The position numbers and the translations under genes are program-made. From Congzhengia minquanensis (GTDB lineage Bacteria > Bacillota > Clostridia > UBA1381 > UBA9506), in contig NZ_JACRSU010000001.1 of the NCBI RefSeq assembly GCF_014384785.1, positions 806,001-870,000 of the forward strand: a stretch of 64,000 nt of DNA. Reading direction: 5' to 3'. The notes under the pieces were generated by a model, which searched no databases, was not told the origin of the DNA, and saw only the letters and a list, made by a program, of their open reading frames with translations. Below, piece by piece: positions 36,114 through 44,706 of the stretch. How positions within the stretch are numbered: position 1 is the first letter of the stretch; every line of letters begins with the position of its first letter.

Positions 36114-38858
36114 CTACTGTTTAAATACAATAATTTCTGCTGCATTTACATATTTTTGAAGACGTACCACAATGGTGTCACCGACAGTAATAGAATTAAT
36201 GTCGCCTGTTGTTGCTTTTTCTGTTTTAGGTCTGTAGATTACAACACTGGGTGAGTCGGTGTAGACCATATTCTCCGTACCGCTTCCGTCAATAAATGTT
36301 ATCAGGTTTTTATCCGTTGCGTTATTAGAAACCACACCCATAACTTTATTGTAACCATCTGTTCCGTCACCAATGGGGCTGCTGCTAAATAACGGCGTGA
36401 TCGCTCCCGTTTCGGCGTTATACTCTGTCATAATGTCAATGGCGTCAATATAACCGTTTTCATCTGTACCATACTGGATAACATAACCAGGTTTAATGAT
36501 ACCTGAAATTTCATCGGGTTTGATTTCTGTGTACTTTGCATCATTGCCTTTTCTGTATTCAACCTTATCAGATACAATCACTGATTCCGATTCATTCATG
36601 TAAATTTTCTTGGTTGCGTTACCTTCGGCATCAACTGCATTTGTAATCTTTGTTACCACATTAAATTTAGACGTGTTACTGCTAATGCCTTCTGAAACGC
36701 TGCATCCGCGAAGCAGGACAACATCGGCCACATTGATATCACTTGAATTCAAATCATACACAACATAATCTTCAATAACCTGCGTATAATTGCCGCTCTG
36801 TCTGTAATAATAATTCGCTTTTAAATTTCTTTGAACCTTATAGTTCTCCGTTTCGTCCAGTTTTCCTTCACCAGGCGTTAAGAAGATATATGCTTCGTTC
36901 GGAACATATCTTGCATATTTTGTTCCGGCATCATTTGTTGTAAGTCTCATGATACCATTGTCTCTTAACAAAAAGCTGGTTCCGGCTGCAAACTCACGGA
37001 GTTTTCCTTCTTCACCTGTCTTGCCGGTATCCAGATAGCTGATTTTTCCGTCTGAAATGGTGTATCTCACCACATAAGCGGAATGAATATAATAATTTCC
37101 CTCGCTGTTCTTCGAGCCGTTTGAAAGCACTTTCAATATGTTTTCAAACCCGCTTCCAGATGTTGTGTATCTGTTGCCGTCAATATTCACGGTGCTCTTC
37201 AGCGGTGCTGTAATAAAGGTACCATCCTGTGTGAACAGTTTTAATTGAATCTCTGAAACGACAGATTGTTCGTTATAATCCAAGCCGGCAACAACTGCAT
37301 AGTTTTGTGTTCCTGTAACGCCGCCGCGGTCTGAAGCAACAATCTTGCCGTTGATGTTTAAATAGAACACCGCACTCATTCCGGCTTTGATTTCGCCGCC
37401 CTGGTAGTCGTTTGATGTTTTATAATATTCGCCGCCGATTAAATAACCCAAATCGGTGGATACCTCGTCAACCATTCCGGTTACGGTCTGCCTGGAAACA
37501 TAAACCGTAATCAATTTCGGAGAACCTTTGCTTTCCATAATGGTTGCAACGTCCCACTGTTTCAAGCTGGAAAGGCCAATTCTCTTGTTTTCCGGCATCA
37601 GATAGAACTGTACCTTATCCTCCTGGAAGTCATATGCAAACTTTTCGTTTGTATACATTGCCGTAAAGGTTTCATCATAGGTGTCAATCGAATTTACCAC
37701 AATGTCTTTGTAAGCGTAAACAAAAAGGATTTCGGCCGTATTGTCGCCGGTGTTGTCCAGCGCTTCAATGTAACCTTCTTCAGGAAGCACGTTTTCAATT
37801 TTTCCGTATCCGCTGTAACATTTGCCGTTATAAATTACGTCTATGTTGTTCGCAAGACTGATATGGCGTTCTCTGTCATTTTCATCTGTGTAATAGATGC
37901 GGTTCGACGTTGTTTTGTCCGGAACCAGATCTTTGCTGTCAACTTTAGTGAGGTTATTTACTTTTGTGTTTTCTTCCACAAAAGCAATTTCAAAGTCACT
38001 GTCAGCCGTCTTCCTTAAATAATATGTAACGGAACGGCCTAAGGATGTGGCATATACATATCCTGGTGTGTCGTAAACCACGTTATCGATTTCAATCTGC
38101 TCGTCCGTTAAGTTGGAAAGCGTAGACGTAAGACGTGTGTTTTCATTCCCCGTTACGATACCTTTATATTCGGTGATGTCGTAAGTGTCGCTTAAAAATG
38201 TCTCTGTTTCAGACACCCTGTAGTCAACGGAGCCATCTGTAAAGTTCATTGGTATTACAGCGCCGGCCTCCATTGCGGATTCAAGCAGCTTATACACATC
38301 GCAAAGGGGAATTTGTTCTCTGCCCGACTGGAACTTGAGGTTTGAGAGCATGCCCAGTTTAATTGCGATTCTGTGATACCCCGTGGGGAATCCGCCCTCT
38401 CTGGCCGCAAACAGCTTGTGGCCTACGGCATTTACAACGAAAACAATCGCTTCGTCGTATGTAAGATTGTCGTCCGGGTGAAATTTCAACGCTTCATCAC
38501 CGGTTATGATTCCCGCATTGTAAAGTGCGGTAATTTTATCGATAGATGCGTCTTTCACTGACACGTCTATGAAAGGTGACTGCGTTGGATTTGTGCCGGA
38601 AACCTGAAGGCGCAAATATTTGGTGATAATATCCACCATCTGCCTTCTGGTCACATACATTCCAATGTCATCATACTCGTTGGTAATTGCTCCGAAAGCT
38701 TCTAACTTTTCAACAATCACTCTGTCTGCATCTGTCAGTTCTACAACAGGAAGTTCTTCCTGTGCGTCTTCCGCATATACAGAAGATGAAAACGCCGCGC
38801 TAGCTGCTAACGTTGCCAAAACAACAAGTAATGACACAAAACGTTTCATTTCCTTCAT
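36114..38858 (-). CDS. Large secreted protein with degenerate N-terminal SLH modules
   Basis: A 914-residue secreted protein. Signal peptide about 1-30, then three SLH-like modules (about 40-205) that are degenerate but keep the YNAGIITGDEALKFHPDD pattern. The remaining about 700 residues are beta-rich with several repeats of the kind 'G.V......Y.L..' and no known catalytic motif. The same overall plan (N-terminal SLH then long beta tail) occurs in the 607-residue SLH protein at 12.5 kb. ATG 38858 follows GGAGG. First gene of the four-gene surface operon. Confidence 0.78.
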   Translation of the reverse strand: MKEMKRFVSLLVVLATLAASAAFSSSVYAEDAQEELPVVELTDADRVIVEKLEAFGAITNEYDDIGMYVTRRQMVDIITKYLRLQVSGTNPTQSPFIDVSVKDASIDKITALYNAGIITGDEALKFHPDDNLTYDEAIVFVVNAVGHKLFAAREGGFPTGYHRIAIKLGMLSNLKFQSGREQIPLCDVYKLLESAMEAGAVIPMNFTDGSVDYRVSETETFLSDTYDITEYKGIVTGNENTRLTSTLSNLTDEQIEIDNVVYDTPGYVYATSLGRSVTYYLRKTADSDFEIAFVEENTKVNNLTKVDSKDLVPDKTTSNRIYYTDENDRERHISLANNIDVIYNGKCYSGYGKIENVLPEEGYIEALDNTGDNTAEILFVYAYKDIVVNSIDTYDETFTAMYTNEKFAYDFQEDKVQFYLMPENKRIGLSSLKQWDVATIMESKGSPKLITVYVSRQTVTGMVDEVSTDLGYLIGGEYYKTSNDYQGGEIKAGMSAVFYLNINGKIVASDRGGVTGTQNYAVVAGLDYNEQSVVSEIQLKLFTQDGTFITAPLKSTVNIDGNRYTTSGSGFENILKVLSNGSKNSEGNYYIHSAYVVRYTISDGKISYLDTGKTGEEGKLREFAAGTSFLLRDNGIMRLTTNDAGTKYARYVPNEAYIFLTPGEGKLDETENYKVQRNLKANYYYRQSGNYTQVIEDYVVYDLNSSDINVADVVLLRGCSVSEGISSNTSKFNVVTKITNAVDAEGNATKKIYMNESESVIVSDKVEYRKGNDAKYTEIKPDEISGIIKPGYVIQYGTDENGYIDAIDIMTEYNAETGAITPLFSSSPIGDGTDGYNKVMGVVSNNATDKNLITFIDGSGTENMVYTDSPSVVIYRPKTEKATTGDINSITVGDTIVVRLQKYVNAAEIIVFKQ

Positions 38859-38900
38859 TTTTGTTCCTCCATCCATTTTACAATATAATATGCTAACTAT

Positions 38901-38929
38901 ATTTTATACTAATTTCCCCGTTTTTGCAA
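38901..38929 (-). promoter_or_regulatory. Promoter of the surface-protein operon
   Basis: On the minus strand TTGCAA (38929-38924), 17-base spacer, TAAAAT (38906-38901), about 42 bases before the first start codon. The rest of the 236-base gap is A/T-rich with no clear operator. Confidence 0.55.
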
Positions 38930-39076
38930 CACATATCTTGCTGTTATATCCTATATTTTTTGATAAATATTGCACAAAAGACAACTCCCCGCCGAGATAT
39001 ACTTGTATAAATACAATAATTATTGTTATTTGTCATTGTCATAAATTAGATGACTAAACAAATATTGTAAAAAAAG

Positions 39077-39112
39077 CGTACCGTGGCAAATTTGTCACGA
39101 TACGCTTGCTCT
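39077..39112 (-). terminator. Terminator of the NlpC/P60 gene
   Basis: An imperfect hairpin with AAGCGTA/TACGCTT and inner CGTG/CACG arms lies at the end of the gene and is followed on the minus strand by a run of seven Ts. Confidence 0.75.
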
Positions 39113-39640
39113 GCGGACACTTAAGACTGCGCTGTACAGCGGCCTGTCGTCTCCTTTGTAAAAATTTCCGGAAAGCGGCGTGGTGCAGACGCCGCCATTC
39201 CAGCAGTGCCGGATTTTCCCGTCCCCGATATACAGCCCCACATGGTTCGGCGCGCCGTCGGGCTCATAGTCAAAAAAAATTAAGTCTCCAGGCTTAAGGC
39301 CTGCGACATCGTTGTGGTCTTTCAGCGCCTCAAAATCAACCGGCTCGCCCCACGATAGCTGCGTTTGTGTGTTACCCTGGGGCACGTCCGCCCCGAAATG
39401 GTTCATTACATAATACACAAATCCGGAACAGTCAAACGATTTCGGGCCGGTTCTGTCCTCGGTGGAGTAACCGCCCGATATGGAAACGGCAAACGCCGCG
39501 ATTTCCTCTCCCTTTGTTTTTTTTAGCCCCTGCGGCTCTGCGTCCGCGCCAGAGGGCTCCGCCGAACAAAAAAAGAGGACGGCTGCAGACAAAATCACAA
39601 AAATTGGTAAAAAAAAGCTTTTATATGTTCTGATATTCAT
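39095..39640 (-). CDS. NlpC/P60-family cell-wall endopeptidase
   Basis: A 181-residue secreted cysteine peptidase. An N-terminal hydrophobic signal (about 8-25) precedes a single NlpC/P60 domain with catalytic Cys71 in DCSGFVYY, His133 in NHVGLYIG and His145 in IRHCWN. These enzymes cut D-gamma-Glu-diaminopimelate bonds in peptidoglycan stem peptides. There is no separate binding domain (no SH3 or LysM). GGGGGCG precedes ATG 39640. A Cys at position 25 near the signal end does not fit a lipobox well. Role: cell-wall remodelling or amidase activity on muropeptides. Confidence 0.88.
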   Translation of the reverse strand: MNIRTYKSFFLPIFVILSAAVLFFCSAEPSGADAEPQGLKKTKGEEIAAFAVSISGGYSTEDRTGPKSFDCSGFVYYVMNHFGADVPQGNTQTQLSWGEPVDFEALKDHNDVAGLKPGDLIFFDYEPDGAPNHVGLYIGDGKIRHCWNGGVCTTPLSGNFYKGDDRPLYSAVLSVRRASVS

Positions 39641-39709
39641 AAGCGCCCCCGAATCGGCTGCACAAAATTTATATCATTATAATAGAAAAGCTTTTCATTT
39701 ATTCCTTTT

Positions 39710-40330
39710 TTATGTATTTTTCATAATTACGCTTTCAATAATATCCGCCACGTCTTCACAGGCGTCGAGACATTCCTCTAAATGCTCATATATATCTGTC
39801 CATATATAAAATTCCCGGTCGGGAACCGCGGACGCAGACAGCATTCGGATATTCTCCACCAAAAGAGCGTCGCCGTCGCTTTCATAATGATTCACAGCAA
39901 CAATGCCGTCGCGGATTGTAGCGGAGTTTTTAAAATTTTTAAATTCCGCCATAACTTTGTCTAATTCCCCGGAGCACTTAACAATAACGCCTGAAAAAGC
40001 AACAGCTTCCTCTCGAATGGCTTTCACGCCGAACATGTAAATGCGCAGCAAAACGTCCTCCAGCTTATCCACCACGTTGTCCAGCTCCTGGGCTAGGGCC
40101 ACAATGTCTTCCCGCTCAATGGGCGTTATAAATTCGTGAGCAAGAAGCTGTGTCATCTCATGCTTTGCGCAGTCGGCCCTGTGCTCTATTTCGTGCATGT
40201 AGTCAATGCTCTTCTGCAAGGCATTGCTGTCAAAATCCCGCAGAACGCGATGTAAAAATTCCGCCGCCTCGCAAATAATTTCAGAAATCTGTTTAAAATA
40301 ATGAAAATAGTCAAACTTTTTTTTGGCCAT
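39710..40330 (-). CDS. DUF47/PhoU-like accessory protein
   Basis: A 206-residue, wholly helical cytoplasmic protein of the DUF47 family, related in fold to PhoU. Features include the conserved EHRAD, acidic ELDNVVDKLEDV and ACEDVADIIESV stretches, where such proteins bind metal. DUF47 proteins pair with Pit transporters and are thought to control phosphate uptake. ATG 40330 lies after GAGGAG. The gene follows pit by 32 bases on the same strand, as is usual. Confidence 0.88.
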   Translation of the reverse strand: MAKKKFDYFHYFKQISEIICEAAEFLHRVLRDFDSNALQKSIDYMHEIEHRADCAKHEMTQLLAHEFITPIEREDIVALAQELDNVVDKLEDVLLRIYMFGVKAIREEAVAFSGVIVKCSGELDKVMAEFKNFKNSATIRDGIVAVNHYESDGDALLVENIRMLSASAVPDREFYIWTDIYEHLEECLDACEDVADIIESVIMKNT

Positions 40331-40362
40331 AATTTTGCTCTCCTCTGCAAATCAAATCTGTA

Positions 40363-41415
40363 TTAAAAAATTCGTATAAATAATTTCACCATGAAAAACG
40401 CCAGAATTCCGCACCCCGGAAACGTCAAAACCCATGTGAGCACCATTTCCTTTACGATTTTCCAATTCACTGCAGATGCGCGCTTTGAGAAGCCCACGCC
40501 CATAATGGAAGAAGTTTTCGTGTGGGTCGTGCTGACTGGAATTCCTGTTAAAGACGCAGTGAGCAAACACAGGGCTGCACCGGTGTCTGCCGCAAAGCCC
40601 TGATAGGTCTGCAGCTTCACCATGTCCATTCCCACGGATTTAATAATTCGGTATCCGCCCATGGAGGTTCCCAGCGCCATAATGAGCGAGCACATTACCA
40701 TGAGCCAGATGGGAATTTCGAACTCGTTTACGCCACCCTGCCCTGCGCTTAACGCAGAGCCCAGCAAAAACACGCCCATGAACTTCTGCCCGTCCTGGGC
40801 GCCGTGCATAAATGCCATAAACGCGCCGCCGCAATTCTGGGCTGCCCGAAAAGCCCTGTTGGTTTTTACCCGGTCGCAGCCGGCGCACAGCTTTTCAACA
40901 ATCCGAACCGTGACAAACCCAAACACAAACCCCAGCCCGGTGGATAGCACCAGCCCGTAAATTACCTTAATCCACTCGTGCCCGTTAATGCCGGAAAAGT
41001 TGCCGTGAATTGCAATTGCCGCCCCAGAAAGTCCGGCAATCAGCGCATGGCTTTCGCTGGTGGGAATGCCAAACACCCAAGCTGCCGTTGCCCAAACCAC
41101 AATTGCAAACAGCGCGGCGCAAAGGGCCGTTGCCGCGTCAATGGTATTTGTTCCGAAATCTACCATATTATAAATGGTAGAGGCGACCTTTGCGTTAATC
41201 ACCGTCATTACGAGCACGCCCAGAAAATTAAACACCGCCGCCATGACAATGGCTGCCCTGGGCTTAATGGAGCGTGTGGAAACGCAGGTTGCAATGGCGT
41301 TGGGCGCGTCTGTCCAGCCGTTGACCAAAATCACGCCCAGGGTTAAAACCGCCGTTACCGCGGCAAGCGGGTTGCCCGCAAGATAGTCAAAATAATGAAA
41401 GATATCCGTTGTCAT
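40363..41415 (-). CDS. pit: Pit-family inorganic phosphate transporter
   Basis: A 350-residue membrane transporter with two homologous halves, each with the PiT signature: GWTDAPNAIATCVSTRSI near residue 32 and IPVSTTHTKTSSIMGVG near 305. About ten membrane helices. It moves phosphate with a divalent metal or proton. An AGGAG site precedes ATG 41415. The DUF47 gene follows in the same direction. It diverges from the ktrB gene across 243 bases in which I saw no c-di-AMP (ydaO) riboswitch. Confidence 0.92.
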   Translation of the reverse strand: MTTDIFHYFDYLAGNPLAAVTAVLTLGVILVNGWTDAPNAIATCVSTRSIKPRAAIVMAAVFNFLGVLVMTVINAKVASTIYNMVDFGTNTIDAATALCAALFAIVVWATAAWVFGIPTSESHALIAGLSGAAIAIHGNFSGINGHEWIKVIYGLVLSTGLGFVFGFVTVRIVEKLCAGCDRVKTNRAFRAAQNCGGAFMAFMHGAQDGQKFMGVFLLGSALSAGQGGVNEFEIPIWLMVMCSLIMALGTSMGGYRIIKSVGMDMVKLQTYQGFAADTGAALCLLTASLTGIPVSTTHTKTSSIMGVGFSKRASAVNWKIVKEMVLTWVLTFPGCGILAFFMVKLFIRIF

Positions 41416-41658
41416 TTCGTTCTCCTAACTTTTTTGTTTTAAAAAGTCACAAGCAAATTGTATCACACTCTGTGTGTTTTGGCAAATCATTTGGCCGCTA
41501 AATTTTCAAAAAAAATGTAAAGAAACTGTTAATTGTTCTGTTTATTTTTTCTTTTGTTGCAAGTTATTGTTAATACTGCGTTAAAAATCGAATCTGCATA
41601 TTGCAAGGCGCTTTCAGGGGTGCTAAAATAAGTTCATTCGCCAATTGGAGGTTTAACT

Positions 41659-42957
41659 ATGTTTCAAGTGCTTAAAAATCAATCCCCTGCACGTATTTTT
41701 TCATTGGGGTTTGCACTCATTATCCTGCTGGGCTCTGCTTTGCTCATGCTGCCCATCAGCGTGAACGAGGGGGTTGATTTAAACTATATGGACGCGCTTT
41801 ATACGTCAACCAGCGCGGTTTGCGTAACCGGACTCATTGCGGTAGACACCGCCGACACCTTCACCGTGTTTGGCCGGACTGTTGTGGCGCTTTTAATTCA
41901 GATAGGCGGTTTGGGCGTCACGGTCGTTGGCGCCGGCATTATTCTGGCCATCGGCAAAAAAATAAACCTAAAAGGCCGCCGCCTGATTAAGGAGGCCATG
42001 AATTTAGATTCCGGGAAAGGCATGATTCGGTTTATAAAGGGCGTTTTGCTCACTACCTTTGTGTTCGAGCTTTTGGGAGCAGTGCTCAGTTTTGTTGTAT
42101 TCGTTCAGGATTATCCGGCATGGCAAGCGCTGGGCATCAGCGTGTTTCACGCCGTGGCGGCGTTTAACAACTCCGGCTTCGACATTTTAGGCGGTCTTCA
42201 AAATCTCATTCCTTATCAGGACAACATTTTGTTAAACCTTGTAACCTGCGGACTGATTATATTTGGCGGCATTGGCTTTTTGGTCATCAAAGACATTTGG
42301 GACTGCAAATTTCGTTTTAAAAAGCTGCATATGCACGCGAAAGTCGTTATTACCGTCAGTCTGTTTTTAATCGCTGCCGGCACAATTTTAATAAAGCTCA
42401 CCGAAAACATTACCTGGCTCGGCGCTTTTTTTAACAGTGTTTCCGCAAGAACGGCCGGGTTCTCCACATTTCCGCTGGGCAAGTTTTCCAACGCGGGGCT
42501 GATTGTGCTGACGGTTTTAATGTTTATCGGCGCTTCCCCCGGTTCCACCGGCGGCGGCATAAAAACCAGCACGCTATTTGTTCTGATGCAGGGAGTAAAG
42601 TCTGCTGCCACCAACAAAAGCAGCGCGGCTTTTCACTACAGCGTTCCGGCAGACAGCTTGAAAAAGGCCACAGTCATTACCATTTTGGCCGCAGGAACTG
42701 TTTGTCTTGGTACATATTTAATGTCGGTGTTTGAGCCGCAGCTCAATTTGATGGACATTTTGTTTGAAGTCACCAGCGCCTTTGGCACGGTGGGGCTTTC
42801 CACAGGAATTACGCCGGGTCTTTCGGTTCCCAGCAAACTGCTTTCTGTGTTGATTATGTTCATCGGGCGCTTAGGGCCGCTGACAATTGCTTCTGTGTGG
42901 TATTTTGCTGATGAACAGCAGGTGCGTTATCCGGAAGGCAACATTGCAATTGGTTAA
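41659..42957 (+). CDS. ktrB: Potassium uptake channel subunit KtrB (TrkH family)
   Basis: A 432-residue potassium channel-like transporter with four repeated M1-P-M2 units. Pore-loop segments are TSTSAVCVTGL, NNSGFDI, SARTAGFST and TSAFGTVGLSTG, each with the central Gly that forms the filter. The GGIKTST stretch marks the intramembrane gate loop. GGAGG precedes ATG 41659. It forms a complex with KtrA encoded 25 bases downstream; the pair imports potassium, usually with sodium, and is gated by ATP/ADP and c-di-AMP. Confidence 0.93.
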   Translation: MFQVLKNQSPARIFSLGFALIILLGSALLMLPISVNEGVDLNYMDALYTSTSAVCVTGLIAVDTADTFTVFGRTVVALLIQIGGLGVTVVGAGIILAIGKKINLKGRRLIKEAMNLDSGKGMIRFIKGVLLTTFVFELLGAVLSFVVFVQDYPAWQALGISVFHAVAAFNNSGFDILGGLQNLIPYQDNILLNLVTCGLIIFGGIGFLVIKDIWDCKFRFKKLHMHAKVVITVSLFLIAAGTILIKLTENITWLGAFFNSVSARTAGFSTFPLGKFSNAGLIVLTVLMFIGASPGSTGGGIKTSTLFVLMQGVKSAATNKSSAAFHYSVPADSLKKATVITILAAGTVCLGTYLMSVFEPQLNLMDILFEVTSAFGTVGLSTGITPGLSVPSKLLSVLIMFIGRLGPLTIASVWYFADEQQVRYPEGNIAIG

Positions 42958-42982
42958 TATTGAATTTTATTGGAGGAAAACC

Positions 42983-43660
42983 ATGAATTTTATGAGAAAA
43001 GCAGAACAAAGCCACTCCTATGGCGTTATTGGGCTGGGACGGTTTGGAAAAGCCCTGTCCCTTGCGCTGGCAGCCAGCGGACACGAACTTTTGGTAATTG
43101 ACGCAGACGAAGATAAAATCCGTCAGCTCAGAGAATATACGGAAAATGCCTTTGTAGTTAAGACGCTGGACAAAGAATCCCTTTCCGACACCGGCATTCA
43201 AAACTGCGACACGGTGGTGGTGTGTATTGGAGAAAAAATGGACGTTTGCATTTTAACTGTGCTCTATTTAAACGCCCTGGGAATTCAACGCGTAATCGCA
43301 AAAGCCAACAGCGAAGAACACGGCGAAATTTTAAAAAAGCTGGGCGCCGAGGTGGTTTTCCCCGAGCACGATATGGCTGTGCGTCTTGCAAGGCGGCTTG
43401 AAACCTCTAAAATGATTAATTATATCGAGCTGAGCGAGAAAGTCGACATCTCTACCCTCCGTATTCCAGAGGCATTTATCGGCGAAACAATCGGTTCTGT
43501 TGATGTGAGAAAAAGGTTTGGCTTAAACATCATTGCGGTGGAGAATCCTGCCGGAGTAATGACGGAGCTGACTTCAGACTACCGCTTTACTGAGGAGGAC
43601 TCCATTGTCGTTATTGGCGACAGGGAGAAAATTAATGCATTGGAAGCGAAATGTTATTGA
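42983..43660 (+). CDS. ktrA: Potassium uptake regulator KtrA (RCK protein)
   Basis: A 225-residue cytoplasmic gating ring protein. The N-terminal RCK Rossmann domain (about 10-135) begins YGVIGLGRFGKALS, the nucleotide site, with VIDADED after the second strand. The C-terminal RCK-C domain (about 140-225) is where c-di-AMP binds in relatives. ATG 42983 follows TGGAGG; the open frame extends into ktrB but without a better start. A terminator follows. It gates KtrB. Confidence 0.93.
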   Translation: MNFMRKAEQSHSYGVIGLGRFGKALSLALAASGHELLVIDADEDKIRQLREYTENAFVVKTLDKESLSDTGIQNCDTVVVCIGEKMDVCILTVLYLNALGIQRVIAKANSEEHGEILKKLGAEVVFPEHDMAVRLARRLETSKMINYIELSEKVDISTLRIPEAFIGETIGSVDVRKRFGLNIIAVENPAGVMTELTSDYRFTEEDSIVVIGDREKINALEAKCY

Positions 43661-43663
43661 TAG

Positions 43664-43690
43664 AAAAAAGACCGGTATCGGTCTTTTTTT
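43664..43690 (+). terminator. Terminator of ktrBA
   Basis: An 11-bp stem AAAAAAGACCG/CGGTCTTTTTT (43664-43674 and 43679-43689) with GTAT loop, ending in a T run, directly after the ktrA stop. Confidence 0.9.
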
Positions 43691-43705
43691 ATGTCTAATT
43701 TCGGA

Positions 43706-43738
43706 CAAAAAAATCGGAACAAGCAAAGCTTGTTCCGA
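43706..43738 (-). terminator. Terminator of the tRNA operon
   Basis: On the minus strand a perfect 11-bp stem TCGGAACAAGC/GCTTGTTCCGA (43738-43728 and 43724-43714) is followed by a run of seven Ts. It lies just after the tRNA-Gly gene. Confidence 0.9.
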
Positions 43739-43740
43739 AA

Positions 43741-43815
43741 TGGAGCGGAAGACGAGATTCGAACTCGCGACGTTCACCTTGGCAAGGTGACGCTCTACCA
43801 CTGAGCCACTCCCGC
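43741..43815 (-). tRNA. tRNA-Gly (anticodon GCC)
   Basis: 75 bases including encoded CCA. The acceptor stem GCGGGAG/CTTCCGC has one G-T pair; the anticodon stem CACCT/AGGTG holds loop TTGCCAA with anticodon GCC; the T arm GCGAG-TTCGAAT-CTCGT is standard. Last of four tRNAs transcribed together. Confidence 0.97.
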
Positions 43816-43834
43816 ATCATATATAAAACTTTGG

Positions 43835-43910
43835 TGGTGCCTCCGGGCGGAATCGAACCACCGACACAGGGATTTTCAGTCCCTTGCTCTACCGACTGAG
43901 CTACAGAGGC
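43835..43910 (-). tRNA. tRNA-Phe (anticodon GAA)
   Basis: 76 bases including encoded CCA. The acceptor stem begins GCCTCTG and ends CGGAGGC; the anticodon stem GGGA/TCCC carries loop CTGAAAA with anticodon GAA; the T arm has GGTTCGATTCC. Third in the tRNA operon. Confidence 0.97.
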
Positions 43911-43916
43911 ATGGGT

Positions 43917-43993
43917 TGGCGACTCGGATGGGGTTCGAACCCACGACCTCCAGCGTGACAGGCTGGCATTCTAACCAACTGAACTACCGAGCC
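43917..43993 (-). tRNA. tRNA-Asp (anticodon GTC)
   Basis: 77 bases including encoded CCA. The acceptor GGCTCGG/CCGAGTC has one G-T wobble; the anticodon loop CTGTCAC gives anticodon GTC between stems CCAGC and GCTGG; the T arm GGGTTCGAACCC is perfect. The discriminator is G as expected for tRNA-Asp. Confidence 0.97.
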
Positions 43994-44005
43994 ATAAAGA
44001 CAAAT

Positions 44006-44081
44006 TGGTGGGCGCTACAGGGCTCGAACCTGTGACCCTCTGCTTGTAAGGCAGATGCTCTCCCAGCTGAGCTAAGCGCCC
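44006..44081 (-). tRNA. tRNA-Val (anticodon TAC)
   Basis: 76 bases including encoded CCA. The acceptor is GGGCGCT/AGCGCCC; the anticodon stem CTGCC/AGCAG region holds loop CTTACAA with anticodon TAC; the T arm is CAGGTTCGAGCCCTG. First gene of the tRNA operon, right after its promoter. Confidence 0.97.
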
Positions 44082-44111
44082 AATTTTGTCCGTCGTCTCA
44101 GCGACAAAAAT

Positions 44112-44140
44112 ATTATACTATAAAATAATCGGTTTGTCAA
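44112..44140 (-). promoter_or_regulatory. Consensus promoter of the tRNA operon
   Basis: On the minus strand TTGACA (44140-44135), 17-base spacer, TATAAT (44117-44112): an exact consensus sigma-A promoter about 30 bases before tRNA-Val, as expected for stable RNA genes. Confidence 0.9.
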
Positions 44141-44207
44141 GTAAAATTTTTTTATTTTTACTTTTTATAAAAATACAAGCAATAACGCAACTTTTTTGTT
44201 CTATTCC

Positions 44208-44252
44208 TTGACTTTTTTTCAAAACCGGGGTATAATATGAGAGTAATTCTCA
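44208..44252 (+). promoter_or_regulatory. Promoter with Zur-like box of the zinc operon
   Basis: TTGACT (44208-44213), 17-base spacer, TATAAT (44231-44236). Immediately downstream, covering the start of transcription, is a 7-1-7 inverted repeat TGAGAGT-A-ATTCTCA (44238-44252) with six of seven pairs matching. This is the form of Fur/Zur/PerR boxes, and the gene order zur-znuACB points to zinc-dependent repression by the first gene's product. Confidence 0.8.
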
Positions 44253-44268
44253 AATTCAGGAGGATACA

Positions 44269-44706
44269 ATGAACGACAGAAACAGCTATAACACGAAACA
44301 AAAACAATTGATTTATGACTTTTTTGCGGCAAATCCAGACCGGCAGTTTTCCGCCAAGGAAGTTTCAAACAGCGTGAAGCAGCAGGCAAAAATTGGGGAA
44401 AGCACCGTTTACCGCTTGATAAAAAAGCTGACGGAGGACGGTGAAATCCGCCGATTCAGCGGAAAAGACGTGAAAGCGGTGGTTTATCAGTTTGCCAACC
44501 AAAGCGAGCACTGCCATGAGCATTTTCACTTAAAATGTACCGGCTGCGGGGAGCTGATTCATTTAGACTGCGGACTGGTGAAGGAGTTTGAGGCGCACAT
44601 GACCAGCCACCACGGCTTTTCCATTGACCATTTAAAGACCATTATATATGGCACCTGCGCCAACTGCGCAAACAAAAAGGAGATAAAACATGAAACAACC
44701 ATATAA
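44269..44706 (+). CDS. zur: Fur-family zinc regulator (Zur)
   Basis: A 145-residue Fur-family repressor. The N-terminal winged helix (about 1-78) precedes a metal-rich dimer domain: HCHEHFH (His81, His83, His85, His87), two CxxC structural zinc motifs (Cys90/Cys93 and Cys130/Cys133) and further ligands His110, His114/115 and His121. I call it Zur rather than PerR or Fur because it heads an operon with a zinc ABC transporter. It overlaps the binding-protein gene by 17 bases and lies behind a Fur-type operator, so it should repress its own operon when zinc is plentiful. Confidence 0.87.
   Translation: MNDRNSYNTKQKQLIYDFFAANPDRQFSAKEVSNSVKQQAKIGESTVYRLIKKLTEDGEIRRFSGKDVKAVVYQFANQSEHCHEHFHLKCTGCGELIHLDCGLVKEFEAHMTSHHGFSIDHLKTIIYGTCANCANKKEIKHETTI

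Noticed and set aside
41416..41658. c-di-AMP (ydaO) riboswitch upstream of ktrB
   Set aside because: The expected G-rich conserved segments are absent; the region is A/T-rich with no long pairing.
43574..43801. Short open frames across the tRNA-Gly gene and the ktrA end
   Set aside because: They run through a tRNA and two terminators and have no ribosome site; they are chance frames.
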